The notes beneath the pieces were generated by a model. It made no database searches. It was not told the origin of the DNA and saw nothing but the letters and a program-made list of their open reading frames with translations. A stretch of 64,000 nt of DNA. Origin: Hymenobacter actinosclerus (lineage in GTDB: Bacteria > Bacteroidota > Bacteroidia > Cytophagales > Hymenobacteraceae). Positions 34,614-43,378 of the stretch are shown here, in pieces (position 1 is the stretch's first letter; each line of letters begins with the position of its first letter). Made by a program: the position numbers and the translations under genes. The stretch covers positions 1-64,000 of the forward strand of contig NZ_FOHS01000003.1 of NCBI RefSeq assembly GCF_900111515.1, read 5' to 3'.

Positions 34614-36189
34614 AGTACCCGTGCGGCGGGTGAAGCGGCCGGCCCTCGGGGCCTCTACCGCCGCTGCCGTCGCCCCCACCGACTACCGCTCGACCCTGCT
34701 GCTGGGCTCGGTGTTCGTGATTGCCACCTGCGGGCTGATTTACGAGCTGATTGCCGGCACGCTGGCGTCGTATCTGCTCGGCGACTCGGTGTTGCAGTTC
34801 TCCACCATCATCGGGGCCTACCTCTTTGCGATGGGCATCGGCTCGTGGCTGTCGCGCTATTTGGGCGGCTCGCTGCTGCGCTGGTTTATTCAGCTCGAAA
34901 TTCTGGTGGGCCTGGTGGGCGGCTTCTCGGCCCCGCTGCTGTTTCTGGTCTTCGAGCACGTCAGCTCCTTCCGCCTGATTCTGTACGCGCTGGTGGGCCT
35001 GACGGGCGTGCTGGTGGGCCTGGAAATTCCGCTGCTGATGCGGATTCTGGAGGGCCGCTTCGAGTTCAAGGACCTGGTGTCGCGGGTGTTTACCTTCGAC
35101 TATATCGGGGCCCTGCTGGCTTCGCTGGTGTTTCCGCTGGTGCTGGTGCCGCAGCTCGGGCTTATCCGCACCTCGCTGCTGTGCGGGGCCCTGAACGTAG
35201 TGGTGGCCGGCATCGCGCTGTACCGCTTTCCCGAAACCCGGCCTTTTAGGCGCAGTATGGGTGGGGCGCTGGTGGCCTCGCTGCTGGCCCTGGCTGTGGC
35301 CTTCGGCTTTGCCGAGCGCCTGCAGGCTTATACCGAAGGACTGGCGTTTCAGGACCAGGTGATTTACACCAAAACCACGCCCTACCAGCGGCTGGTGCTT
35401 ACCAAAAACCAGCGCGAGCTGCGCCTGTTTCTCAACGGCAACCTGCAGTTCAGCTCGGCCGACGAATACCGCTACCACGAGGCCCTGGTGCACCCCGTCA
35501 TGCAGGCGTTGCCCCAGGCCCGCCGGGTGCTGGTGCTGGGCGGCGGCGACGGCCTGGCGGTGCGCGAGCTGCTCAAGTACCCCCAACTCCAACACATCGA
35601 CTTAGTGGACCTCGACGCGGGCATGACCCAGCTGTTTCAGCACAACCAGATGCTGCTCGAACTCAACCACCGGTCCTTACTCAACCCCAAGGTGCGGGTC
35701 ATCAACGCCGATGCCTACCAGTGGGTGCGCCAGGACAGCAGCCGTTACGACTGCATCATCGTCGATTTTCCCGACCCCGGCAACTACTCCATTGGCAAGC
35801 TCTACTCGGCCGCCTTCTACCGGGCCCTGGAGCAGCGGCTGGCCCCCGGCGGCTGGGCGGTGGTGCAGAGCACCTCGCCCTACGTGGCGCGCCGCTCGTT
35901 CTGGTGCGTGGCCCACACGCTGGAAGCCGCCGGCTTCACTGCCCTGCCCTACCACTGCTACGTGCCCTCGTTCGGCGAGTGGGGCTTCGTGCTGGCCGGC
36001 CGCAACCGCCACTGGCGCCCCGATGCCGGCCCCCTACCCCCCGGCCTGCGCTACGTTACGCCCGCCACCATCCGCGCCATGCGCTTCTTCCCGCCCGATA
36101 TGAGCGAAGTGCCCACCGAAATCAACCAGCTCAACAACCAGGCGCTGGTGCGCTATTTCGAGGAAGACTGGGGGCCGTATGTGCATTAA
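34606..36189 (+). CDS. speE: Membrane-embedded spermidine synthase-like aminopropyltransferase
   Basis: A 527-aa protein. About seven transmembrane helices (residues 28-245, for example STIIGAYLFAMGIGSWLS) are fused to a cytoplasmic spermidine-synthase domain. The catalytic half has VLVLGGGDGLAVRELLKYP (GGGDG near 310), the acidic HIDLVDLDAGM strand, and YDCIIVDFPDP holding the catalytic Asp. It should transfer the aminopropyl group from decarboxylated AdoMet made by SpeD onto an amine, possibly at or in the membrane. It overlaps DUF350 by 8 bp. The substrate is not determined by sequence, so the symbol is provisional. Confidence 0.92.
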   Translation: MDKVPVRRVKRPALGASTAAAVAPTDYRSTLLLGSVFVIATCGLIYELIAGTLASYLLGDSVLQFSTIIGAYLFAMGIGSWLSRYLGGSLLRWFIQLEILVGLVGGFSAPLLFLVFEHVSSFRLILYALVGLTGVLVGLEIPLLMRILEGRFEFKDLVSRVFTFDYIGALLASLVFPLVLVPQLGLIRTSLLCGALNVVVAGIALYRFPETRPFRRSMGGALVASLLALAVAFGFAERLQAYTEGLAFQDQVIYTKTTPYQRLVLTKNQRELRLFLNGNLQFSSADEYRYHEALVHPVMQALPQARRVLVLGGGDGLAVRELLKYPQLQHIDLVDLDAGMTQLFQHNQMLLELNHRSLLNPKVRVINADAYQWVRQDSSRYDCIIVDFPDPGNYSIGKLYSAAFYRALEQRLAPGGWAVVQSTSPYVARRSFWCVAHTLEAAGFTALPYHCYVPSFGEWGFVLAGRNRHWRPDAGPLPPGLRYVTPATIRAMRFFPPDMSEVPTEINQLNNQALVRYFEEDWGPYVH

Positions 36190-36220
36190 GGGACTGGGGG
36201 ACGTGGGAGATTGGTCGTCT

Positions 36221-36305
36221 GTCATCCTGAGCGGAGCGAAGGACCTTATCACGTGAAAACAACTCGTGCTGACATAATAAGGTCCTTCGCTCCGCTCAGG
36301 ATGAC
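36221..36305 (+). repeat. GTCAT-type intergenic inverted repeat, copy 5
   Basis: Arms GTCATCCTGAGCGGAGCGAA and complement, inner arm GGACCTTAT / ATAAGGTCC. Outer flanks GGGACTGGGGGAC (left) and GTCCCCCAGTCCCC-like (right) are also inverted. It lies between the spermidine synthase and the flavin oxidoreductase. Confidence 0.9.
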
Positions 36306-36338
36306 ATTATCTTTGCCCAGTCCCCCAGTCCCCACCTC

Positions 36339-37997
36339 ATGCCCTCTTCCCGCCGCCATTTCCTGCAACGTGCTGCCCTGGGGGGCGCGGGGCTGCTGCT
36401 GGCCCCGCTGGCGGGGCTGCACTCCTGCGCGCCGGGCAGCAGCCGCAGCCATATCAGCGGCAGCCTGCACGGGGCCAACCGCGCTACCGGCCACCTGCTG
36501 CGCGACCCCGCCAGCCTGCCCGCCCCCACCCGCACCGAGGCGGTGGAAGTGCTGATTGTAGGCGGCGGCGTGGCCGGCCTAACGGCCCGGCGGGAGCTGG
36601 CGCGGCTGGGGCTGCGGCCCGAGCAGGTGCTGCTGGTGGAGCTGGATGAGCAGCCCGGCGGCAACTCCCGGGCCGGCCGCAACGCCGTGTCGGCCTACCC
36701 CTGGGGGGCCCACTACCTGCCCGTGCCCGACCCGCGCAACCACGAGTTGCTGGCGTTTCTGGCCGAAGCGGGCATCCTGACCGGCACCGATGCGGCCTCG
36801 GGCCTGCCCATCTACAACGAGTATTACCTCTGCCACGACCCCGAGGAGCGCCTGTTCATCAAGGGCCACTGGCAGAACGGGCTGGTGCCCGAGCTGGGCG
36901 TGCCCCCGGCCGAAAAGGCGCAGCTGGCCCGCTTTTTCGCCCTCATCGACGAGCTGCGCCAGACCGTGGGCACCGACGGCCGCGACGCCTTCCGGATTCC
37001 GGTGGACGAGTCGTCGTGCGACGAGCAGTTCCGCCACCTCGACGAGCAGCCGTTTGCCGCCTGGCTCGATGCCCAGGGATTTACCGGCTCGCACCTGCGC
37101 TGGTACCTCGACTACAGCTGCCGCGACGACTACGGGGCCCCCGCCGCCCAGGTGTCGGCCTGGGCGGGGCTGCACTACTTCGCCGCCCGCAAAGGCCGCG
37201 CCCACAACGCCAACGGCGCCGATGTGCTGACCTGGCCCGCCGGCAACGGCTTTCTGGTGGAGCAGCTGCGCGCCCAGGCCCCCTCCCCCATCCGCCCCAA
37301 CACGGTGGCCTTCGCCCTGCACGCCACCCCCACCGGCCTGGCCGCCGACTGCTACAACGTAGCCACCCGCCAGACCGTCCGCGTAGCGGCCCGGCAGGTT
37401 ATTATGGCTACGCCCAGCTTTATTACCGAGCGGCTGCTGGCCAGTCTGCCCGCCGCCGCCTACCGCCCGCTGCCCGTCCACCGCGCCCCCTGGGTGGTCG
37501 TCAACCTCACCGTGGAGGGGCTGCCCCAGGGCCCCGGCCAGCCCCTGAGCTGGGACAACGTGCTCTTCGGCACCGATTCGGTGGGCTACGTGGACGCCGG
37601 GCATCAGAGCCTGAGCCTCACCGACGCCGGCCCGCGGGTGGTTACCTGGTACCGCCCCCTGTCGGCCCCCAACCCCGAAGCCGCCCGCCGCCAGGCCTAC
37701 CAAACCAGCTACGACGACTGGGTGCGCCAGGCGCTGGCCGAGCTCGAAACGGCCCACCACGGCCTCACGGCCCAGGTATTGCGGGCCGATGTGTGGGTTT
37801 GGGGCCACGGCATGGTGGCCCCCACGCCCGGCTTCGTATGGGGCCCGGCCCGCGCCGCCGCCGCCCGGCCCTGGCAAAACCAGCTCTTCTTCGCCCACAC
37901 CGACCTGAGCGGCATTTCCATCTTCGAGGAAGGTTTTCACCAGGGCCAACGCGCCGCCCGGCAGGTGCTGGCGGCTCGCAGTACGGGCTTAGCGTAG
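36339..37997 (+). CDS. Tat-exported FAD-dependent oxidoreductase
   Basis: A 552-aa protein. The N-terminus SRRHFLQRAALGG.. is a twin-arginine signal, so a folded flavoprotein is exported; a Cys at LHSC may allow lipid anchoring. The dinucleotide-binding motif VLIVGGGVAGLTARREL (about residues 68-85) and the ELDEQPGGNSRAGRN segment identify a flavin amine-oxidase/NAD(P)-binding Rossmann protein. It follows the membrane spermidine synthase in the same direction, suggesting oxidation of a polyamine-derived or membrane substrate outside the cytoplasm. The substrate itself is inference. Confidence 0.85.
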   Translation: MPSSRRHFLQRAALGGAGLLLAPLAGLHSCAPGSSRSHISGSLHGANRATGHLLRDPASLPAPTRTEAVEVLIVGGGVAGLTARRELARLGLRPEQVLLVELDEQPGGNSRAGRNAVSAYPWGAHYLPVPDPRNHELLAFLAEAGILTGTDAASGLPIYNEYYLCHDPEERLFIKGHWQNGLVPELGVPPAEKAQLARFFALIDELRQTVGTDGRDAFRIPVDESSCDEQFRHLDEQPFAAWLDAQGFTGSHLRWYLDYSCRDDYGAPAAQVSAWAGLHYFAARKGRAHNANGADVLTWPAGNGFLVEQLRAQAPSPIRPNTVAFALHATPTGLAADCYNVATRQTVRVAARQVIMATPSFITERLLASLPAAAYRPLPVHRAPWVVVNLTVEGLPQGPGQPLSWDNVLFGTDSVGYVDAGHQSLSLTDAGPRVVTWYRPLSAPNPEAARRQAYQTSYDDWVRQALAELETAHHGLTAQVLRADVWVWGHGMVAPTPGFVWGPARAAAARPWQNQLFFAHTDLSGISIFEEGFHQGQRAARQVLAARSTGLA

Positions 37998-38012
37998 CTT
38001 TTTGTAAAAACA

Positions 38013-38115
38013 GACCGTCATTCAGAGCAGCGCGAAGAATCTCGCGTGCCAAAGTAATTATGACGTCAGGTTAGCATGGCCCGCGAGATTATTCGCTGCG
38101 CTCAGCATGACGGTC
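38013..38115 (+). repeat. GTCAT-type intergenic inverted repeat, copy 6
   Basis: Outer arms GACCGTCATTCAGAGCAGCG and complementary CGCTGCGCTCAGCATGACGGTC, inner arm GAATCTCGCG / CGCGAGATTAT. Arms are less perfect than in copy 8. It lies between the oxidoreductase and the following membrane protein. Confidence 0.88.
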
Positions 38116-38134
38116 TTTCGTATTTTCGGTTCCT

Positions 38135-39229
38135 ATGATGCCAGTTGCTACCACTGCTCCTACTGCTCCGCCGCGCCTGCGCCCTACTGCCAGCCAGCCC
38201 TGGATTCGGTCGGCGTGGTTTGATGGGCTCTGGATTCTGGCCCCGCCGTTTCTGGCGCTGGTGGTAGTGGCCGCTTTGCCGGCGGCCGGGCGCACGGTTT
38301 CGGCGCTGCCGCTGTGGGCCTGGGTGCTGCTGGTAGTGCTCATTGATGTGGCCCACGTGTACAGCACCCTGTTTCGTACTTACTTCGACCGGGTGCGGCG
38401 GCAACGGTTCCGGACGCTGCTCTGGGCCGTGCCGCTGGGCTGCTACGTGGTTGGGGTGGGCCTGCACGCACTGGGCGGCAGCCTGTGGTTTTGGCGAATA
38501 CTGGCCTACGCGGCCGTGTTCCACTTCGTGCGGCAGCAGTACGGCTTCCTACGCCTCTACAGCCGCCACGAACAACAAACAACCGCCGGCCGGCACCTCG
38601 ATACCGGGCTGATTTACGCCGCCACGCTCTACCCGCTGCTCTGGTGGCACCTGTCGGCGCCGCGCAATTTCAACTGGTTTGTAGCGGGCGACTTCGTGCA
38701 GCATAACTGGCCCGCCGGGCGACTCGCGCTGGGCGTTTTATACGTCGGGCTGCTGGCCGCCTACCTGCTGAAAGAAGCGGGGCAGTGGCGCCGCACGGGC
38801 CACCTAAACTGGCCGCGCAATCTGCTGCTGCTGGGCACGACCGCCTCCTGGTACGTGGGCATCGTGCTGTTCAACGCCGATTTGGTCTTCACGCTGCTCA
38901 ACGTAGTGGCCCACGGCATTCCGTACCTGGCCCTGGTCTGGACCAGCAGCCGGCCGCCGGCCGCCGCCGCGGCCCCAGGCAGCCGGGGCTGGTGGCAGGG
39001 GCGCTACGGGGTGCTGCTGTTTCTGGGCAGCCTGTTTGGGCTGGCACTGCTGGAGGAAGGCCTCTGGGACGGGCTGGTGTGGCGGGAGCACGCGGCCGTG
39101 TTCGGCTGGTTCCAGCAGCTGCCCGCCGTTTCCGACTCGACCCTGCTCACGCTGCTCGTGCCCCTGCTGACCCTGCCCCAGGCCACCCACTACGTCCTCG
39201 ACGGCTTTATCTGGCGACGCGGCTCTTGA
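38135..39229 (+). CDS. Polytopic membrane protein, function unknown
   Basis: A 364-aa protein with eight or nine hydrophobic segments and histidines at membrane edges (IDVAHVYSTLFRTYFD, YAAVFHFVRQQYGFLRLYSRHE, NVVAHGIPYLALVWTSS, LPQATHYVLDGFIWR). The repeated His-containing segments could bind haem or metal, but this is conjecture. It is last in the polyamine-related block, 137 nt after the exported flavoprotein, which would make it a candidate membrane partner of that enzyme. I do not recognize the family. A terminator follows at 39277. Confidence 0.7.
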   Translation: MMPVATTAPTAPPRLRPTASQPWIRSAWFDGLWILAPPFLALVVVAALPAAGRTVSALPLWAWVLLVVLIDVAHVYSTLFRTYFDRVRRQRFRTLLWAVPLGCYVVGVGLHALGGSLWFWRILAYAAVFHFVRQQYGFLRLYSRHEQQTTAGRHLDTGLIYAATLYPLLWWHLSAPRNFNWFVAGDFVQHNWPAGRLALGVLYVGLLAAYLLKEAGQWRRTGHLNWPRNLLLLGTTASWYVGIVLFNADLVFTLLNVVAHGIPYLALVWTSSRPPAAAAAPGSRGWWQGRYGVLLFLGSLFGLALLEEGLWDGLVWREHAAVFGWFQQLPAVSDSTLLTLLVPLLTLPQATHYVLDGFIWRRGS

Positions 39230-39276
39230 CTTTTTGAGCTGTTAGCTCTCCGACCAGCATTGCATCAGTTCAAATG

Positions 39277-39310
39277 AAAACGCCCATCTTCCAAAGAAGA
39301 CGGGCGTTTT
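39277..39310. terminator. Bidirectional terminator
   Basis: AAAACGCCC-A-TCTTC pairs with GAAGA-C-GGGCGTTTT, with A-tract and T-tract on opposite sides. It separates the convergent genes ending at 39229 and 39335. Confidence 0.85.
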
Positions 39311-39334
39311 AAATCGGGTATTTGGTGGCAGCAT

Positions 39335-39613
39335 TTACGCGGCGCGGGCCAGCGGAGCCACTACCTCAATGTCGAGTATCTCCACCACGAAGCCCTGCTC
39401 GGGCGCGTAGCTTTTGCGGTACGACACCAACAGCGTCCGCCCCTTGGCCGACTCGGCCGTGGTGGTGCAGATTTCACCGTAGGCCTGCTCTTTTTCGAGA
39501 AAAGGCCTTAATTGCTCAATGGCCGGCAGAAACTCGGCGGGCAGCAGACCCTGCCGCTCCTGCAACTGCACAGCACTCACGGGATACAGAAAACGAGTGG
39601 GAAGAAGCAACAT
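39335..39613 (-). CDS. Hypothetical protein (92 aa)
   Basis: A small cytoplasmic protein with no recognizable domain. The start MLLLPTRFLYPVSAVQ at 39613 is preferred over a longer reading (39652) because the extension is AT-rich and non-conserved in composition. The C-terminal part is predicted to alternate strands (GRTLLVSYRKSYAPEQGFVVEILDIEVV). A bidirectional terminator follows. Upstream, 39614-39840 is AT-rich and carries nothing else identifiable. Confidence 0.6.
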   Translation of the reverse strand: MLLLPTRFLYPVSAVQLQERQGLLPAEFLPAIEQLRPFLEKEQAYGEICTTTAESAKGRTLLVSYRKSYAPEQGFVVEILDIEVVAPLARAA

Positions 39614-39840
39614 ATAGTCGGGGAAGAAGTGGCTAAAAATCAACTCCCCCAAAACACCCCTAATCGCCCGATAATTCCCCCTTGCAGCAAGCTGACAGTC
39701 TTTAATTATCAGCCATTAACCACCATTACAGTTAGTTGATTTGCTAATACATACACTTCCCTTTTACCATTAAAAAAAACGGATGTATGCCTTTGATTTA
39801 GGACTGAAAAAGCTCCAGCAAAAAGCTGTCAGCCAACAGC

Positions 39841-40743
39841 TCAAACAACCAGCTCCGCTACTACCGCCGTCGAGCCGCCCGCGTCGTCGTCGGTTACCAG
39901 CAGCAGCTCGAAGCGGCCGGATGCCAGCTGCCGCCGCACGGCCACGCTTTCCACTTTACCCAGATAAGACCGGCCGTCGGGCCAGGCCAGGCGGGCCAGC
40001 GCCGCGGGGCCGCCGTCGAGCGGCAACACGCCCACGAACGAGCCCAGCACGGCCCCATCGAGCACCGCATCTGCCGTGTCCTCGACTGAGGCCGTTACGA
40101 AGAGTCGGTTCGCAAACCAGGCGGCGCCCGAGAAGCCGGCCGGCTTGCCGTCGATAACCGGCAGCCGAAAGCCTTGCACCCGCACCGGGGGCGGCAGCGG
40201 CTGGCGGCGGTGCAGAAAAGCCAGCGTAGCGGCCAGCGGCAGCCGAAACAGCAGGTTGCCAGCGGCCGCTCCTACGGTGCGCTGGAGCAGCAGCAGCTCG
40301 GTTTCGGTGGCGGCGGCGGCTTCCAGGTTGAGCGTGGCGCCGGCCGGCAAATGGGGCCGCAGCGCCGCGTATAGGCCCGCCAGACTCAGCGGGTACACGG
40401 TGCCGGGCAGGCGGTCGGCCCCGGCCAGGGGCACCCAGTAGCCCTGCTCGCGGGCCGGCGTGGCGCCCGAGCCCAGCGCCAGCAGCCCGGTCTCGCCGCT
40501 GCCGGCACGTAGCAGCGTCAGGCACTCCAGGTCGGGCTTGAGGTGCTTGGGAATGCGCCCCTGGCTGAAATGGGCCGTTTCGAACAGTGGCGTGGGCCGG
40601 CCGGCCGCCAGCGTGGCCGCATCGAGCCGGTAAAGCCAGGGCGAGTCGTCGCCGATAATGTAGAGCGCATCGCCAATCAGCTCAGCCCCCGAAGCCGAGG
40701 GCAGGTTGGGCAGGGCAACCTCACGGTGAACCAAGGCGTGCAT
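39841..40743 (-). CDS. Conserved hypothetical, propeller-like protein
   Basis: A 300-aa cytoplasmic protein without signal peptide. Repeated strand motifs (SGAELIGDALYIIGDDSPWLYRLDAATL, LECLTLLRAGSGETGLLALGSGA, PAGFSGAAWFANRLFVTASVEDTADAVLDG, YLGKVESVAVRRQLASGRFELLLVTDDDAGGS) suggest a five- or six-bladed beta-propeller, similar to Bacteroidota proteins of unknown function. No catalytic residues stand out. It has an inverted repeat upstream (40793) and stands alone. Confidence 0.75.
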   Translation of the reverse strand: MHALVHREVALPNLPSASGAELIGDALYIIGDDSPWLYRLDAATLAAGRPTPLFETAHFSQGRIPKHLKPDLECLTLLRAGSGETGLLALGSGATPAREQGYWVPLAGADRLPGTVYPLSLAGLYAALRPHLPAGATLNLEAAAATETELLLLQRTVGAAAGNLLFRLPLAATLAFLHRRQPLPPPVRVQGFRLPVIDGKPAGFSGAAWFANRLFVTASVEDTADAVLDGAVLGSFVGVLPLDGGPAALARLAWPDGRSYLGKVESVAVRRQLASGRFELLLVTDDDAGGSTAVVAELVV

Positions 40744-40749
40744 AGTGGG

Positions 40750-40920
40750 AACTGTTAGCTGTTAGCTGAACTGACAAGCTAAATTGGTAGGCAGAACGTC
40801 ATTCAGAGCGCAGCGAAGAATCTGGCGTGAACTCGTTCAACGGCTGTTCGAGCGAGATTCTTCGCTGCGCTCTGAATGACGTTCTATACACCAACTTAAA
40901 CTGTCAGTTCTGTTATCTGT
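40750..40920 (+). repeat. GTCAT-type inverted repeat, copy 7, with inverted flanks
   Basis: Core arms 40793-40885 (AGAACGTCATTCAGAGCGCA and complement; inner arm GAATCT). The flanks are also complementary at lower identity: AACTGACAAGCTAAATTGGT on the left and the reverse complement of AACTGACAGTTTAAGTTGGT on the right. Confidence 0.85.
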
Positions 40921-41011
40921 TTTACTGAGTTGTGCCTTTAGCAGTTGTTATGCGCAAGTTCCGCCTCTTGAGAGCAACTGACAGTGGCCTGGCTTCGGCT
41001 TGCCGTCGCCG

Positions 41012-43069
41012 CTACTTGACGATGGTGAACTCGACGCGGCGGTTGAGCTTGCGCGTGTTTTCCTGGGCGTTGGAGGCCCGGGGCCGGCTGCCGCCAAAAC
41101 CAATGGTGCTGATGCGCCGCTCGGCCACGCCCCGGCTCACGAGGTAGCGCTTCACCTCATTCACGCGGTCTTCCGAGAGCTTCACATTCAGGTTGGCCGC
41201 GCCCTGGTTGTCGGTGTGGCCTTCGAGGCGGATGTTGACCATGGGGTTGTCTTCGAGGGTGCGGGCCAGGCGGTTGAGCTCGGTATAGGAAGCCGGCAGC
41301 AGCGTAAACTTGCCCTGGGCGAAAATCAGCGTGGGCAGCTCCAGACTGGAGCCCACGGCGGCCGGCACCAGCGTCAGCTCAATGCTGCGCGACCCCGTCA
41401 TCGAGATGGTATCAGTGGCCGTGAGGTAGCCTACGCGGGTGGCCTGGATGCGGTAACGGCCGGGGGGCAGCGTCATCTGGAAGGCCCCCAGCGCCACGTC
41501 GGTGCGGGCCGTGGCATTGAACATCAGGTCGTTGCCCAGGCGGTTTACCTGCACCTGGGTAGCCAGGGCTTTGCTGGTTTTGGCATCGAGCGTGCGGCCC
41601 GTGAGCAGCGTGCGGGGCGTAGCGGGCGTGGGCGTAGCCACGGCTACCGGCGGAGCTGCCACCGTGTCGGGGGCCGCGGGTTTGGCGCCGGTAGCGGTCC
41701 GGAACAGGTCGGCCGGGCCATTGATGGAGGCCGTGGACGAAAAGAAGGCCTGCTTCTCATCACCCGACAAACTCAGGTAGGCGTTGAAGCCGGGCCCGTT
41801 GATGGGGAAGCCCAGGTTGCGCGGCTCGGTCCAGTTGGTCCAGGAATCGTCGAGGCGGGTGCTCACAAAAATATCGGAGCCGCCGTAGCCTGCATGGCCG
41901 TAGGAGCTGAAATACAGCGTTTTGCCGTCATTGGAAAGCCAGGGTGCGAAATCGAAGCCCGGCGAGTTGATGACGGCTCCCAGGTTGAGCGGCTGGGTCC
42001 AGAGGCCGCTGGGCGTGGGGCGGCTCACGTACAGGTCGTTGGCGCCTTCCGAGTCGCTGCGCTCCAGGCTCAGCAGCAGAATCTGCTCGTCGGGGCTCAT
42101 AAAGAAACCCGTGGATGCACCGGCCGAGTAGTAATTGGCCACCTGCACTTCCTGGGGGCGGTTTTTCTTGGCCGATACGCTGCGCGGCACCTTGCTCAGG
42201 CCCACGTCCTGAAACGAGCCGTCGCGCCCGTAGGAGCCGCGTACTATCAGCGCCTTGCCCTCTTCCACCAGGCTCATCACGCCGTTGTGCTGGGGCGTGT
42301 TCAGCTCGTCGAAGCGGGTGGCGGGCTGCCAGGTGCGGCCGTTGTTACTGGAGTTGCTCACCCAGATGTCGCCCGACTCGGTGATGCCCTCGGTGTTGCC
42401 GGCGTAGCGGGTCCGGCTGAAATACAGCGTACTGCCATCAGGCGACACCACCGGCTGCAACTCGTTGCCGGCGGGCGTGTTCAGACTCAGCAGCGGCTCG
42501 GGCACCCCAAAACCGGGCAGCGAGGGGTCTATGTTCAGGCGCAGCTTAAACAGCTTCCACTGCTGCGAGGCGCGGTTCTGGGGTTTCTGGCCCACCAGGG
42601 GCGTACCGTTGAACTTGTCGGCCGCGGCCAGCGAAACGCACTTATCGTTGCCCCGGCTAATGAGCATAAAGCTGCCCAAAGGTCCCGAGGGCACCAGTTT
42701 CCACTGCTGGTAAAAGCTGCCATCCCAGGGGCGCTGCGTAAGGGGCGCGTTTTCGTCGGGACTGGTGAGAGTGAGGCACTGGCCGGTGTGGCGCACCACA
42801 ATCCGGAAGAACTCGCTGCCCGCCGCGGCCGGCACAAAGCGCCATTGCTGGCTGTCGGCGTGGGTGAACTCCCACTGCACGGCGGCCGCACCAGCTTCGG
42901 CCGAGGCATTGGCAATGTCGAGCGAGCGGCCGCTGCTGCGGGCAATTACCCCATACCAGGCCGAGGCATCGGGCAGCACCGGACCCGATTGAGCCCGGGC
43001 GGCGGTGGCAGACAACAGGAAAAATACGGGGAGCAGCCAGATGGTCCGGCGGAACAGAAGCTGAATCAT
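41012..43069 (-). CDS. Lectin/PD40/OmpA-fusion cell-envelope protein
   Basis: A 685-aa secreted protein. The signal peptide ends TAARAQ (start at 43069). Residues about 25-165 form a ricin-type beta-trefoil with three QxW repeats (SQQWRFVPA, YQQWKLVPS, SQQWKLFKL). PD40/WD-like repeats follow (ELQPVVSPDGSTLYFSRTR, APWLSNDGKTLYFSSYG), then a carboxypeptidase-regulatory beta-sandwich (LLTGRTLDAKTSKALATQVQV). The C-terminal OmpA domain has NIRLEGHTDNQGAANLNVKLSEDRVNEVKRYLV. The OmpA domain should bind peptidoglycan and display the lectin domain. Adding the lectin is an uncommon arrangement. Confidence 0.9.
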   Translation of the reverse strand: MIQLLFRRTIWLLPVFFLLSATAARAQSGPVLPDASAWYGVIARSSGRSLDIANASAEAGAAAVQWEFTHADSQQWRFVPAAAGSEFFRIVVRHTGQCLTLTSPDENAPLTQRPWDGSFYQQWKLVPSGPLGSFMLISRGNDKCVSLAAADKFNGTPLVGQKPQNRASQQWKLFKLRLNIDPSLPGFGVPEPLLSLNTPAGNELQPVVSPDGSTLYFSRTRYAGNTEGITESGDIWVSNSSNNGRTWQPATRFDELNTPQHNGVMSLVEEGKALIVRGSYGRDGSFQDVGLSKVPRSVSAKKNRPQEVQVANYYSAGASTGFFMSPDEQILLLSLERSDSEGANDLYVSRPTPSGLWTQPLNLGAVINSPGFDFAPWLSNDGKTLYFSSYGHAGYGGSDIFVSTRLDDSWTNWTEPRNLGFPINGPGFNAYLSLSGDEKQAFFSSTASINGPADLFRTATGAKPAAPDTVAAPPVAVATPTPATPRTLLTGRTLDAKTSKALATQVQVNRLGNDLMFNATARTDVALGAFQMTLPPGRYRIQATRVGYLTATDTISMTGSRSIELTLVPAAVGSSLELPTLIFAQGKFTLLPASYTELNRLARTLEDNPMVNIRLEGHTDNQGAANLNVKLSEDRVNEVKRYLVSRGVAERRISTIGFGGSRPRASNAQENTRKLNRRVEFTIVK

Positions 43070-43228
43070 GCACACAAAACGATGAACGAGGGCGCAAGTT
43101 ACCCCAATTGCCGGGCTACCTGCCGCCACCCCAACACCACGGCACCGCGCCTCCCAGCGGAAGCGCGGTGCCGGTTTGCCTGGCTGAACAACCCGGGAGA
43201 GAGTTGCCGGGCGAAGACAGGGGACTGA

Positions 43229-43378
43229 TTAGTTGTTGTGCATGTACTTGAAGCGCACGAACCGCTCGTTTTCGTAGATGGCCGCAAAATGCCCGCCCGG
43301 CTTCGGGGTTTCCGTTTTGCGCGGCACGGATTTGCGGTTGGCAGGGGCCGAAGAAGTGGCAGCGGAACCAGTACTCAT
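43229..43378 (-). CDS. Small hypothetical protein (49 aa)
   Basis: A short basic protein, MSTGSAATSS.. with a C-terminal half PKPGGHFAAIYENERFVRFKYMHNN that looks structured. It is separated from the OmpA fusion gene by 159 bp. Start at 43378 is chosen over 43420 because the upstream extension looks non-coding. Unrecognized, and too short to be certain. Confidence 0.4.
   Translation of the reverse strand: MSTGSAATSSAPANRKSVPRKTETPKPGGHFAAIYENERFVRFKYMHNN

Noticed and set aside
41000..43228. 742-aa plus-strand frame
   Set aside because: It is the mirror of the lectin/OmpA gene, which has a signal peptide and four identifiable domains.
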